Part shown: one piece after another, positions 11,472-21,005 of the stretch
Numbering within the stretch: the stretch's first letter is position 1
How the letters are laid out: each line of letters starts with the position of its first letter
From: Apolygus lucorum
Taxonomy: Eukaryota > Arthropoda > Insecta > Hemiptera > Miridae
DNA: 64,000 nucleotides
Assembly: GCA_009739505.2 (NCBI GenBank)
Contig: CM019169.2
Location: 7,413,311-7,477,310 of the forward strand
Direction of reading: 5' to 3'
The notes under the pieces: model-generated
Told to the model about the DNA's origin: nothing
Databases searched by the model: none
What the model saw: only the letters and a program-made list of their open reading frames with translations
Program-made: the position numbers and the translations under genes

Positions 11472-11517
11472 GTAAATTATCTGGGCTGATACGAGTATCA
11501 GGGAACAACAATTTACC
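11472..11517. ncRNA. Two-stem hairpin motif, copy 2 of 4
   Basis: Outer stem GTAAATT/AATTTAC, then two bases and CTGGG. Inner stem CTGATAC/GTATCAG with loop GA, then GGAACA, AC and the closing arm. The outer stem differs completely from copy 1 but still pairs. The inner stem is the same as in copy 1. Confidence 0.5.
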
Positions 11518-11559
11518 TGTTGCACTCATCTCCATCTTTTCCTATAACTACCTTTTCTC

Positions 11560-11597
11560 GAGTCCGCTGGGCTAGGATCCGTCCTAGGGAACACTGA
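11560..11597. ncRNA. Two-stem hairpin motif, copy 3 of 4
   Basis: Outer stem AGTC/GACT, extended by a G-C pair next to the loop. Then CTGGG, inner stem CTAGGA/TCCTAG with loop TCCG, then GGAACA. The inner stem has changed on both sides relative to copies 1 and 2 and remains fully paired. Confidence 0.5.
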
Positions 11598-11630
11598 CTT
11601 TCCTCATTTCCTACACAATCTTTTCTTCCG

Positions 11631-11670
11631 AGTCTGTTGGGCTAGGATCCGTCCTAGGGAACACGGACTC
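11631..11670. ncRNA. Two-stem hairpin motif, copy 4 of 4
   Basis: Outer stem GAGTCTG/CGGACTC, seven pairs including one G-T. Then TTGGG, inner stem CTAGGA/TCCTAG with loop TCCG, then GGAACA. Simpler hairpins follow at about 11707-11725 (CCTTAT/ATAAGG) and 11740-11758 (GTTGGAA/TTCCAAC). The structured stretch therefore runs to about 11770. Confidence 0.5.
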
Positions 11671-11886
11671 TCCTTTCTTCTCTTAACAATTTGAATTTAA
11701 AGCTGGTACCTTATTTCAACATAAGGAAAAGTTAAAGACCGTTGGAATAAGTTCCAACAGCGGTTAAATTCATTCAAACTAGGTTCACAATGGCTATTCC
11801 ATTGGCCGATCTGTCTGATAACAAACATGTACATATTGTTAGGGGATTCGTGACATTATGAATATAATTGCTACTTAGTGATAGTT

Positions 11887-11958
11887 TGTTTGGCGTAAAC
11901 AATAACTCGGCGCTTTGCGCCTCGGCGGGGGGCTCCGCCCCCCTGCACCCCCCGGTTT
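11887..11958. repeat. GC-rich hairpin island
   Basis: CGGCGCTTTGCGCCTCGGCG is followed by the perfect hairpin GGGGGGCTCCGCCCCCC and CTGCACCCCCC, in sharp contrast to the AT-rich surroundings. Such GC hairpin modules occur inside some insect non-autonomous transposons, possibly Helitrons. I could not define element ends here. No gene is implied. Confidence 0.4.
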
Positions 11959-11992
11959 ATTTATTTTTCCATACTCTGTATGAAATCATAGG

Positions 11993-12348
11993 AACACAGA
12001 ATGTGTTTTTGCGATGCTAGTCATCCGTTAAATAAAAAACAACAATAATAAATGTGGAGTCTTTGGCAATAATAAAATAAATAATTGTTAGACATTTAAT
12101 TTGGTCTAAAACCCTATAAATGTTATGTAAATAAATATGTAACTACAAGAAAAATACAATATAAATTGAGAGCTTTCCAACGAATGGTGAACAATTTCTG
12201 TGCAATGAACACTGCGGGAGTTCTATTTCCTTACCAACGGCTTGGTTGCACGTGAAAATCATTATAAAAGGCGCGTAACGGTTTTTTCTGTCGCTTTTTC
12301 GTGACGATTTTTTTCTCGTTAGGTCATCGCAAAAACACATTCTGTGTT
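11993..12348. mobile_element. MITE with perfect 24-bp inverted ends
   Basis: AACACAGAATGTGTTTTTGC at the left continues for four more bases and is matched exactly by the reverse complement at 12325-12348, ending ACATTCTGTGTT. The 356-bp interval is AT-rich and has no transposase. The target duplication is unclear, and the true termini may be a base or two inside. The superfamily is undetermined. The minus-strand frame 12143-12340 that ends inside the right terminus is not considered a gene. Confidence 0.65.
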
Positions 12349-12404
12349 AAAAGTTCAGTTTCCGTTTGGATGTCGTTGGATGTTCTTTCTTCCGAACGTA
12401 GAGA

Positions 12405-12456
12405 TGGCAGAGTGGTGGCAGCGCACTGTACTGTGAGTTTATAGGTCAAGTGATCA
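12405..12456 (+). other. Possible tRNA-like promoter remnant
   Basis: TGGCAGAGTGG (12405-12415) fits the Pol III A-box consensus, and AGGTCAAGTGATC about 30 bp later is a weak B-box match. No cloverleaf can be completed, so this is not a functional tRNA. It may be the head of an old SINE. The surrounding 12457-12838 holds nothing recognised. Confidence 0.2.
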
Positions 12457-12838
12457 AAAATCAATTTGTGGAGAGTTCTGTTAGGGAAGGTTGCTCTGAT
12501 TTCATACTACTTCATATTTCAAGGAAAGAAAATTGCACAATAAATAATACTAGAAGAAGTTTATGAAAAATACTGAAATTTTACATTCAAAACAAAAGTA
12601 ACATTTCACAAATTTTACAAAAGTTTAGGTACCGAAACATAGGTAATAATTAGATGTATTTAGAAGTGCATTGCACTGATTGATGAATCTAAATCGTCAC
12701 TGTCATTAGCGCTGCTGATGCTGGAGAGAGCGCTTCCACAACTCAGTTCCACAGCGTTAGATGTGCTTGGTACAGCATTAGGTATCAGTTTTGTGGATGG
12801 TGGTTATGAAGTTATCCCTAATCAGATACTGGTTGATG

Positions 12839-13173
12839 ACTTCATAATGTTTTCTGGGGGGTCAGCTGTGACCGAGCGAGCTACGGCGTGTGTCTCTGGA
12901 GACGGGACTCGAACCGGTTGCAGGGGCCGTGAGTTCGAGGCTCGCCTCTGCGGCATATTTTCGGGGTGAGTCGGTCGCAGTTCCCCCTCGTCCCAACCCA
13001 GGGCGGTGAGGCCAATGGGAAGCCATGAGCGAAATCATCTGAACAAATTCTGATCTTTCCTTTGGAAGACAGCTGATGACGTCCGCGACGCCAGGAATGG
13101 CAGTCGGACGAAAATCCAACCTGAAATGGTTGTTTACTTTACTTTACTTTACTTCACTTCATAATATTTTCTG
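12839..13173 (+). mobile_element. tRNA-derived SINE with 18-bp target duplication
   Basis: The body (12857-13155, about 299 bp) is flanked by ACTTCATAATGTTTTCTG (12839-12856) and ACTTCATAATATTTTCTG (13156-13173), one mismatch in 18. An A-box-like TGACCGAGCGAGC lies at 12869-12881 and a B-box-like AGTTCGAGGCT at 12932-12942. The spacing fits a tRNA with a long variable arm such as Ser or Leu. A GC-rich body follows and the 3' end is a (TTTAC)n tail from about 13134. It has no protein-coding capacity and would be moved by a LINE partner. Overlapping ORFs on both strands here are artefacts of the GC-rich body. Confidence 0.85.
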
Positions 13174-13830
13174 TTCTATTCTGTTGATATGAAAAATGCG
13201 AGGATTTGGTTTTTTTCCTCTCCACACTTTCCTGCGACTTTAATTTTTCAAAAAGCTTTCTATTAGGATTGAAAATTTCCTAGAAAAAAAGTCGCGGCTA
13301 GTTCCGGCAAATTCCAACGGGATTGAGTCAAGGGATAGGGCCAGAAAACATTCATCAAATGCTCTAATTCCTCATTTCTCCTATTTTTGAGAAATTCACT
13401 GTTTAATGTTAAGGTTTAAGAAGAAAAATTGGGAATTATTATATTGACGATTTTACTGAATGCTTAGGGGAAATTCATACTTCAAAAATTATTTAAAAAC
13501 TAGAATAAGGCACATACTTATGCCGTGACTCGTCATGAAGAGCAATAAGACCCAACTTGTTGATATGACGGTATCCGCACTCATAATGAGCAGGTAGTTC
13601 ATCGTTAGCGTTTTAGGTGAAATGAGTTATTAACATAAATGATCGCGGAACTTGCTCTCTGGTGATCCGTAGGAGGCTTGTGAGGTCAGGAAACCTATTT
13701 AAACGTGATCAAAGACTATCTGGGGATAGTCTTGCACTCCTTTCCAATACTAATAGATGTTCGTTTTTTCGATTTTTTACACATACTCACAGTACTGTGC
13801 CCGAGGGGATAACGGGCTCATTGGGCGATT
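13174..13830. other. No recognisable feature
   Basis: AT-rich non-coding sequence. The open frame at 13662-13901 has no family signature and overlaps the start of the pseudogene below in another frame. Confidence 0.35.
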
Positions 13831-14837
13831 ATGATGGACTGGGGACCATCGGGGTTCCAACGAGGAGACGGGAAACGACTACCGAGAAGAAGGCGGCCTA
13901 GGGAACGACACGTGAGATCTTCCGGACAGGCGTTCTCCCAAAACTGGGTAGAGGACAAGAGTTGCTGCACCGAGTGCGGTGTGCTCTACTTCCACTCAGT
14001 GTTTTGCCAAAATGTGGACGCAAAAAGGGAGTTGGCAAGATATAAAAAAGAAAGAGAGGAAAAGCGACTTGGAGTTTTGAAATTGTTCGAAAACGATACT
14101 TGTTACTTGATGTGGATATGAAAAATTTCTAGGTGTCAAAAGCACAAGTTAAAAATCAAAGTCGACCGAAGAAACTAATGAAAAATATCAGATCGTCAAA
14201 AACCATCAGATGTAATGCGAAGCAACAGAAGTTGATTTTGAGGAGGAAAGAAGAGTTATGAAGATGGAAGTGATCTCACTAAAAAATGCATTGAGTGAAT
14301 CTCAACTCAACGAGGACCTCAATAGAAAAACAGTCCTGCAAATGGAAAATGAGCTGAAAATAAAAGAAGATCTACTGGTCCTACAAAATGAGCTTTAAGC
14401 CGACAAGTTCTCAAAAATGAAAATGGAACTGAGTACAAACGGAGAGAATAATATTTCATTGGTAGCCAAAATTAGAGCATTGGAGATGTAAACAGCGACT
14501 ATGGAAAGGAAACATGAGCTATTATCAAAAAAATCAGCATATGAAACCAAAATTATACAAAAAGAAAATTTTGGAAAAGATCGAAAACTTCCGAAAAGAA
14601 AAGTCTGAAATTTTGAAAGATAATGAGCAATTTAAAAACTTCTTGGAATTTTTAAGGAAGCATCAAATTCAATTGGGCAATTTGGTAGCCAGGAACCAAG
14701 GATACATTTCAAGACTTGAGGAAGAAGTTGAGAAAACCTGCGAGCTGCAAAATGAGAACTTCAAGTTGCGAAGGAGCCTGACCATGATTTTTAGGCTTAC
14801 CGGCAATAGTTCATTATCTCGAATTATTTGGAAATAA
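13831..14837 (+). pseudogene. Decayed coiled-coil protein fragment
   Basis: Three coding-like blocks lie in different frames. The first contains CCTECGVLYFHSVFCQNVDA (two CxxC-like pairs) and ends in a Lys/Glu-rich helix, RELARYKKEREEKR. The second (about 14228-14560) reads as heptad-rich helix (LSESQLNEDLNRKTVLQMEN) but has in-frame stops near 14397 and 14490. The third (14514-14837) continues with ENFRKEKSEILKDNEQFKNF and SRLEEEVEKTCELQNENFKL. A frameshift near 14565 joins the second and third. This is best read as a degraded gene or gene fragment for a long coiled-coil protein. The family is unknown. A poly-T run follows at about 14924. Confidence 0.5.
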
Positions 14838-14973
14838 TGGGCGTTGAAGAACAAAAAGTTTTCGAAAAGTTACTGAGTTCACTTTTAAAGTTGCTTTATT
14901 CCCCGTAAAATTCAACTAAAGAAATTTTTTTTTTTTTTGGTATTGGAGAGATAGTAAATTTAATGCTCTTTCG

Positions 14974-15231
14974 AGGTGTCCTCAAATTGTAATGATCTCA
15001 GCAAATTAAAGGAGTTATTTTTACCAATTTAATCATAAGTATAAGGTCAAAATCACGAAAAATACTTTAAAATTAAAATAAATCGGAAAAGAAGCCTCCA
15101 AAAAATTGCTAAAAGACAATTGGATATTTCCAATGGTATCCTCAAATTGTAATTATCACAGCAAATTAAAGGAGGATTACTTGTAGAATCGACCCCTTGA
15201 AGGAATGAGATCTGTTTTGTAGACACCCTGT
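14974..15231. repeat. Direct repeat and right end of a TA-type foldback MITE
   Basis: CCTCAAATTGTAAT with following CAGCAAATTAAAGGAG occurs near 14980-15015 and again near 15138-15173. The right margin, GTAGAATCGACCCC followed by TGTAGACACCCTGTA (ending near 15231-15233), resembles the right terminus of the 27.5-29.0 kb foldback MITE. This is therefore a truncated relative, at least for 15180-15231. Confidence 0.5.
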
Positions 15232-15239
15232 AAAGATTA

Positions 15240-17056
15240 ATAGTCATGGAATTTTTGAAATCAGCCTTCTATCCTGGGGAAAATTTCAATTTGAAAATTG
15301 ATTGCTAAATCCTAATTTTAAGTCCGTTTTGCTTAAATATGAGAAACATTCTCCCTCAGGTGGAGACCCAATTTACTCATGAAGACTGTTACTTCCTTCG
15401 TATGGAGCAGCTCTTTGCTTTCATGTTAGATTTGAAAACTGTAATTTGAAATCACAGGGTGTTGCGTTTTATGAAAAACATCCTGAACCGTACATTCAAG
15501 AACGAATGAAAGAGATGAGTTTAGGATGTGCAATTTCAATAATACTCCTACAAAGCCCTCGAGGGATTAGTCGATGGAAAATGAATTCGTCTTCGAATAG
15601 ATCTAAAGATCCTACGGTCGGTGTTTAATGAGAGAATTAGCGGGATTATGCAAAACTCGGAGCCTCGAAGAATCGTGAAGCATCCACCTCTTCTGACTCT
15701 GAGTAATTGACTATTGCGAAAACATTTTAATTGTGAGGTTCGGGCTCCAAGAGGCTGGTGGTGACGTAACGAGCAAAAGTTCAGTGTTGAACGGCGATAG
15801 AAGGCTAATCATGATTATCTCCTCTGCGGTTTCGTTAAGGAAACAATAAGTAAAACCTGCAAAGTCCTTGAATCCGCCTGAATACCACTCGTGACTAAAA
15901 CGTGTTGCTAAGCTTGATCGAGGAATATATTGCACGATTATGACAGATCCAAGATACGAAAGCTTTGATGGTCCTTCAAAATTTGTATTCATGTTTTGCG
16001 TTTTTAGGGAATCCTGAACTATTTCCAAACTACCAAATCTTAATTGTCCAAAATCGTTAAAACCAGAATGTTTTTTCGGTTTAGGATTTCAAACGAGTGC
16101 CTCTAAATTTGACTGCAGTTTTGGACCAGATGGAGCTTAAGATCAGTTGCTGATGAATTTCAAAGCAGTCAGCTAGAAAATTTTTGAGAGAATAGCATAA
16201 TATCCCGAAAAATCATAAATAAATTGGAAAGAATTATCAATCTGTCTCTAAATGAAGTTAACAAGTTCTGGTTTCATATCGAATAACTAGTTAATATAAC
16301 TATTTACATATTCTATGTAAGAAAGCTCATCCAACTTGTTTTAAAAAATTTTGCAGTTTTCTCAAAACTGGCTTTGTTGGTTAGATTGCCATGAAATTCA
16401 TCGCCAACTATCCTGTAACCAACTTCAAATTTGAAGAGCCGTTACTCTTCAAATTTGAGAAAAGTTAAGCTACTATATCGATAAAAATTAAGTTTGAGGG
16501 AAATTTAGGTTTTGTGACGGGGATGAAGTTCTTGTGGGAGCAACTTGAGACTAATATACATGATGCCTAAAAATGAAATCGAATGAGTTTTTAATACAGT
16601 TTAGTCCGATACAAGAGGCATGATTGACTCTTAGTGATCAGAATGTAATCAAATTGACAGGATATTGAAATAATATTCCGAATTTGAGTGATTTTCGATA
16701 ATTAGGAAGTGAAAAATTGTTTGTACAATATCAATGAAACTCATAGAAGGGTTTCATCTCTCCCTGGAGTTCAGTTTCTTGAAAATGTTTATCAAACATA
16801 CCTACACCTATGTGAGTGAGCATATCCATTTTGGGGGTTCTAAAATTTGTGATGCTTGCACAAATACAATGCATTTTCACCCTCACCATCAGTAATGGAC
16901 TAAAACATGGTATGATCAGGAGAGAAACGCTATTTCCAAAGAACTTATCAACTTTATTATTTTCAATAATGAACTTTCGGAATCAAGCAAGAAAAAAATT
17001 CACGTTTCAAGGTATGTACTTCCTAATCCAAAAACGCTGCAAATCATTGCTCAAAG
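15240..17056. other. Non-coding; no recognised gene
   Basis: Short ORFs at 15446-15628, 15711-16028 and 16816-17076 show no family motif. The last of these runs into the dispersed repeat terminus. A duplicated 12-mer (CTTCAAATTTGA) lies near 16424 and 16446. Confidence 0.3.
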
Positions 17057-17451
17057 GTTTATTATTTTCTGTATAGATCACCCTTCTGTATAGATCACTG
17101 GTTCTCCATCAATAGCACCTACCACCATCTGTTTTCTCCCTTGACCTTCCCTCTCAAATTTCAGCTTCCTGCGTTCAATAGGATTGAAAATGGCTTCGGA
17201 GCTCACTCAGCTGATCTGTGATCTGAAGAGTGAAGAAGATCTTCTCGAATGCTGGAGACGCCTGGAAGAGCACTGATCAGCTGTGTGAGCTCCGAAGCCA
17301 TTTTCAATCCTATTGAACGCAGGAAGCTGAAATTTGAGAGGGAAGGTCAAGGGAGAATACAGATGGTAGTAGGTGCTATTGATTGAGAACCAGTGATGAA
17401 GAAGAAGTGATGACAGAAGGGTGATCTATACAGAAAATAATAAACCTTTGA
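17057..17451. repeat. Long hairpin bounded by GTATAGATCACCC termini
   Basis: Outer arms read TTTTCTGTATAGATCACCC on the left and its complement on the right. Inner arms of about 120 bp (17098-17217 and 17275-17394) are nearly identical inverted copies, carrying for example TCAATAGGATTGAAAATGGC and its complement. The loop is about 57 bp. The termini are those of the dispersed repeat family. No transposase is present. The structure could be a foldback MITE that captured outside sequence, or a source of hairpin RNA if transcribed. Confidence 0.7.
17190..17276 (+). CDS. Loop-spanning short ORF (28 codons)
   Basis: ATG at 17190 opens a frame starting MASELTQLICDLKSEEDL and ending RRLEEH, stop at 17274-17276. 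The codons begin in the left arm, cross the whole hairpin loop and end at the edge of the right arm. The peptide is acidic and helix-like. It may be the captured first codons of a host gene whose 5' UTR forms the arms, or chance. Translation is not shown. Confidence 0.25.
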   Translation: MASELTQLICDLKSEEDLLECWRRLEEH

Positions 17452-18240
17452 GCAATGATTTGCAGCGTTTTTTACTTACCAACATTTTTTCTACCTACCA
17501 ACTGTTGGGTGGGTCCTACCTACCACACCATACTGCTTCACACCTTCACAATCAAGTTTAGAAAGAACTAAACGCTTCACACTCGATTCGAAAAATAGAA
17601 AGCTTCATAATATGAAGTATTTATGGAAATATATTTATGGAAATATTTAAATATTTATGGAAATAATTTATGGAAATATATTATGGAAATTTGATTACTG
17701 GTTACGCAGAAGGCAAAACTGTATACAAATCGAAGAAATGACGCTTTTTGGTCCGATAAAATTTGAACGGCGATTAGACCTCTTTTGCGATTCACACTCA
17801 TGATTCTGTTTTATCGAAGGAAAACCTTCAAGTACTCGTAGGGACCGAACGGTTTGTCTTACAGAGCTCCGGGTGGTCTCAAAAATTTTTAAAAATTCAA
17901 TATCATTTAAAATTGGTAAAAAAACGATACCTTTATTCCGAGAGTTTTCGAGCTAGGGCACTCTTGAAAATTTCAACCCTTAATTTTCACCCCTTAGAAG
18001 TGACTGACATCAATCAAAAGCTTCGCGGCACAACTAGACCCCAAATGGAGCCCATATACCAAATTTGAACCAAATCGGTCCAGTGTTGCTAAGAAAAGTG
18101 TCGCGTACGACGTACGGCGGACGGACGGAAATTTTTTTATTCGATTTTCGTATTCTACGTACCTTGAAACGTAAAACATCAAATTTTGAGGGGGGGGGGG
18201 GTTAAAAAAATTTTTTTCTTGCTCGATTCCAAAGGCTTAT
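17452..18240 (-). repeat. Dispersed repeat family copy
   Basis: Read on the minus strand, the blocks occur in family order. They include TTGCGATTCACACTC (plus-strand form), ACAGAGCTC, GGCACAACTAGACCCCAAAT, a degenerate gap corresponding to the proposed core, and a G-run near 18188-18199 matching the poly-C block of other copies. The right end carries AATAATAAACC. There is no ORF with a recognised domain. Confidence 0.6.
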
Positions 18241-18745
18241 TATTGAAAATAATAAACCAAAATCGAAGAAAAAATTTTCCTTTTGCGGCACTTTCCATAG
18301 TTACCGTGGGCCGATTTTGATGAAATTTGGTATATGTATATGGGCTCCAATGGGGATACAATTGTGCCGCTGCCCTTTTGGTTATTGTCAAACACTCCTA
18401 AGGGGTGAAAAATCGGGGTTGAAATTTTCAAAAACGCCTCAGCTCCAAACAATTGTATATAAAGATATTGTTTTTTCGTCAATTTAAGATATTATTGAAT
18501 TTTTAGTATCGATTGAGACCACACAGAGCTCTGTAGGACCAACCGTTCACTTCCTATGAGCGGGAATGTGAATCGCAAATGTACGTTCGCTGACTGAAAT
18601 AGGAATCTTCTTTCAAATTTTCGCTGATCAAATAAATGCGATCTTTGTTCGTTTTCTCGAACAGAGTTTCACTTTTGCTTCCTTAGAAATACAGAACCAA
18701 ATTCCATTATAAAGGCGTTTTAAGTTCAAATTTGTGATACTATTT
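18241..18745 (+). repeat. Dispersed repeat family copy, opposite orientation
   Basis: GCGGCACTTTCCATAGTTAC is followed by CCGATTTTGATGAAATTTGG, GGGCTCC, GAGCTCTGTAGGACCAACC and GTGAATCGCAAA. It abuts the previous copy head to head, so 17452-18745 forms a large imperfect inverted pair. Confidence 0.6.
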
Positions 18746-20478
18746 TGCGCTACAGATGGGCCTACACTGTCCCTTTCAAGTGACCGTATAATTAAGTCGT
18801 CTGCCACCTACTCCGAGCAGATCGGCCGCCTTTCTTTGCGAAACAAAACGACTCAAAGATAAAAACTTGCCTCGTGAGAAATGCAAATGGCGGTTACATG
18901 CGCTGGAGAATAATTAGCATCTTTTTCAAAGTCGACCTCCGCTCGGATGCTAATGTTGCTTCGTACAGAACAGATCGCATCTTCATAAGTTGGTCTTTTA
19001 GATTAGATTGTGCGGCGAACGTACGTACAGTTTTTTCTCTAAAGGTAAAGGTGTTTTCTTTTCATTTTTTATGAGGTAGGTAATAATTAGTTTTCAATGC
19101 CAAGAACCAAGTGGGGTGTAAAACTGTGTAGGCACCTAATATAACGATAATTGATAAGAACCTTAATACGCCGATATTAGTCAAGAACGTCTCCAATCCA
19201 TAGAGGAGGTTCCACTGGTTAACCGGCGCAAGCTCCGTAAATTGAACCGAAATCATGCTTTCGCTATGGGAATTTCTCGTTCAATTGCTGTAAATAAATT
19301 AAGGATCATCTTGACGTCATTCCTCCTCAATATCATGAGTTTTTAAGAAATCGGACCATCACATCCCACAAAGATATTTCAGGAGATCCAAATTCACACA
19401 CTTGCTGGTTGCCATTACTGGTGAATCATGGTCTGATGAAAAAAAAATAACAATAAAAAAAATAAAATACATAACGACAATTTATTGGGCATTTTTCAAT
19501 ATTGAATGATAAAACAACTGACAATTTTTGTGTGTTTCACATGTGATGTAGGAATTCGAAAATGGTCAATGAGTCCTTAACATGTCCGCTATTGCGGCTT
19601 TTCCCTTAGTCATTTTGTTTCAAAATATTCATTCAGTTTTGGAAGTTTCAATTTTAAGCGTGAGTTGACATGTACACGGAGTCTTACTGATCTTCAATTT
19701 CCCCTGAACAGCCTTCAGATGAATAAGACTTAAGTCTTACGTCCACAATTCCGTCCACAAAATCCTAGACCATCAATTTCACAGAATGCCTCCTTTAGAG
19801 AAGGTAGAATCGTAAACCATTTCTTCTGCCTCACAAGGATAACCTTCAAGGAAAAGAACTGTTCGATACAAAAGAAGAGAAGGGATCAGTTAGTTCGACC
19901 CAATTGATTTGAAACGAGATGAGATGAGACTCTAATGCACAGCCTTCATCGATTAGACGCGTCCAAGATAATTTCTCCGGGTTAATTTTAGGAGAAAGTT
20001 GACCCAACCGTTACCATGCTCTGGTAATTTGGATGAAAATTATCTCAACGAAAAAAGAAATCATTCTTCGGCCGTTTTTATGGGAGACTTTGGGAAATTT
20101 ACTCATTGAATTGAAAGAATTGATCTTGATACGTTACCAAATGAGGAATTATGGACGAGTGGGATCTACTTCATTGCATTTTGTTAGAGTGGTTGTTGAG
20201 CTAGTTTAATCATTGCAGAGCGGTTACCCAAGGCTGTCGACTATTATTTGCAAGTAGGTACTACGCTACACAGGTATCGACTAACTGGCCGGCTTGTCTA
20301 GTTACTCGTCGGATGCAAATCAAGGGTCTGTTGTGGTCTGTGTTGTGAATCCTCTTCTAGTTTGTTTCTCCACTTTGTTTTTGAATTTCTTGAATGCTTT
20401 TAGTGACTTCTGACTTTTGCTTGAGAAATTGTATTTCACATCATCTTGTGGCATCATCAAATAAATATCGTTATAAAC
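18746..20478. other. No recognisable gene
   Basis: Non-coding sequence with short ORFs that lack signatures. The right part (about 20200-20478) could belong to a copia-type LTR or flank, because initiator-tRNA-like sequence begins at 20531, but no LTR boundary can be drawn. Confidence 0.3.
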
Positions 20479-20479
20479 A

Positions 20480-20604
20480 ACCGCACAAAGTATAATTCCA
20501 CTGTGACGAGGAGCTCTGCATAAGAAGGGTCACAGTGGAAGCATGCTGGGCCCATACCTATTATGCAGAGCTCCTCGTCACAGTGGAATTATACTCTTCG
20601 TGTG
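20480..20604. repeat. Palindrome enclosing an initiator-tRNA-like segment
   Basis: Arms of about 45 bp pair AGTATAATTCCACTGTGACG (from 20489) with its complement ending at about 20595. The loop (20531-20558) reads CACAGTGGAAGCATGCTGGG and then CCCATACC. This is close to the D-arm to anticodon-loop part of eukaryotic initiator tRNA-Met, the region copia-type elements use as primer. A second copy in opposite orientation lies at 20961-20989. Confidence 0.6.
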
Positions 20605-20960
20605 GTTAATATCTTCTTGATAATATTCTTAATATCTTCTTAATTAGAGTTCTCATACATTTGTCCATTTGCTCAACGCCCCAAAGTTATTCACAGTTCA
20701 AAATTTGAAAAATTAAGTTGGAAAACCTAAAAAAATTCATCAACTGGTATTATCGGATTCAATTCTTCGAAGGTTCAGCCTGTGAAGGAATGAGGAAAAT
20801 CATACTATTAATATGCAAGTTGAAATCCTCCACTTGTTGATTATTATTATCTTTGCAGGTGTTACCAACACATGATGTAGGTAAATACATATTCCGTTTT
20901 TGATTAACGAATCAAACCGTTCTTGATCTTAATGTTAAAGTAAACATAGGAATTTTCATA

Positions 20961-20989
20961 GGTTATGGGCCCAGCACGCTTCCACTGCG
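20961..20989 (+). promoter_or_regulatory. Copia-type primer binding site (initiator tRNA-Met half)
   Basis: GGTTATGGGCCCAGCACGCT and the next nine bases (TCCACTGCG) are the exact complement of the anticodon-to-D-loop segment of insect initiator tRNA-Met, as I recall that tRNA. Copia elements prime from this internal tRNA fragment rather than the 3' CCA end. The copia pol remnant starts about 17 bp downstream, so gag, protease and integrase are missing. Confidence 0.75.
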
Positions 20990-21005
20990 TGCACTTTCAA
21001 CACTT

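Noticed and set aside
11405..11670. Hammerhead ribozymes
   Set aside because: The inner stem begins CTGAT, but the required CUGANGA and GAAA core strands are absent. The conserved strands are YTGGG and GGAACA. I keep them as an unclassified hairpin family.
12405..12475. Functional tRNA gene
   Set aside because: A good A box, but no acceptor stem, anticodon arm or T arm can be folded. At most it is a tRNA-derived remnant.
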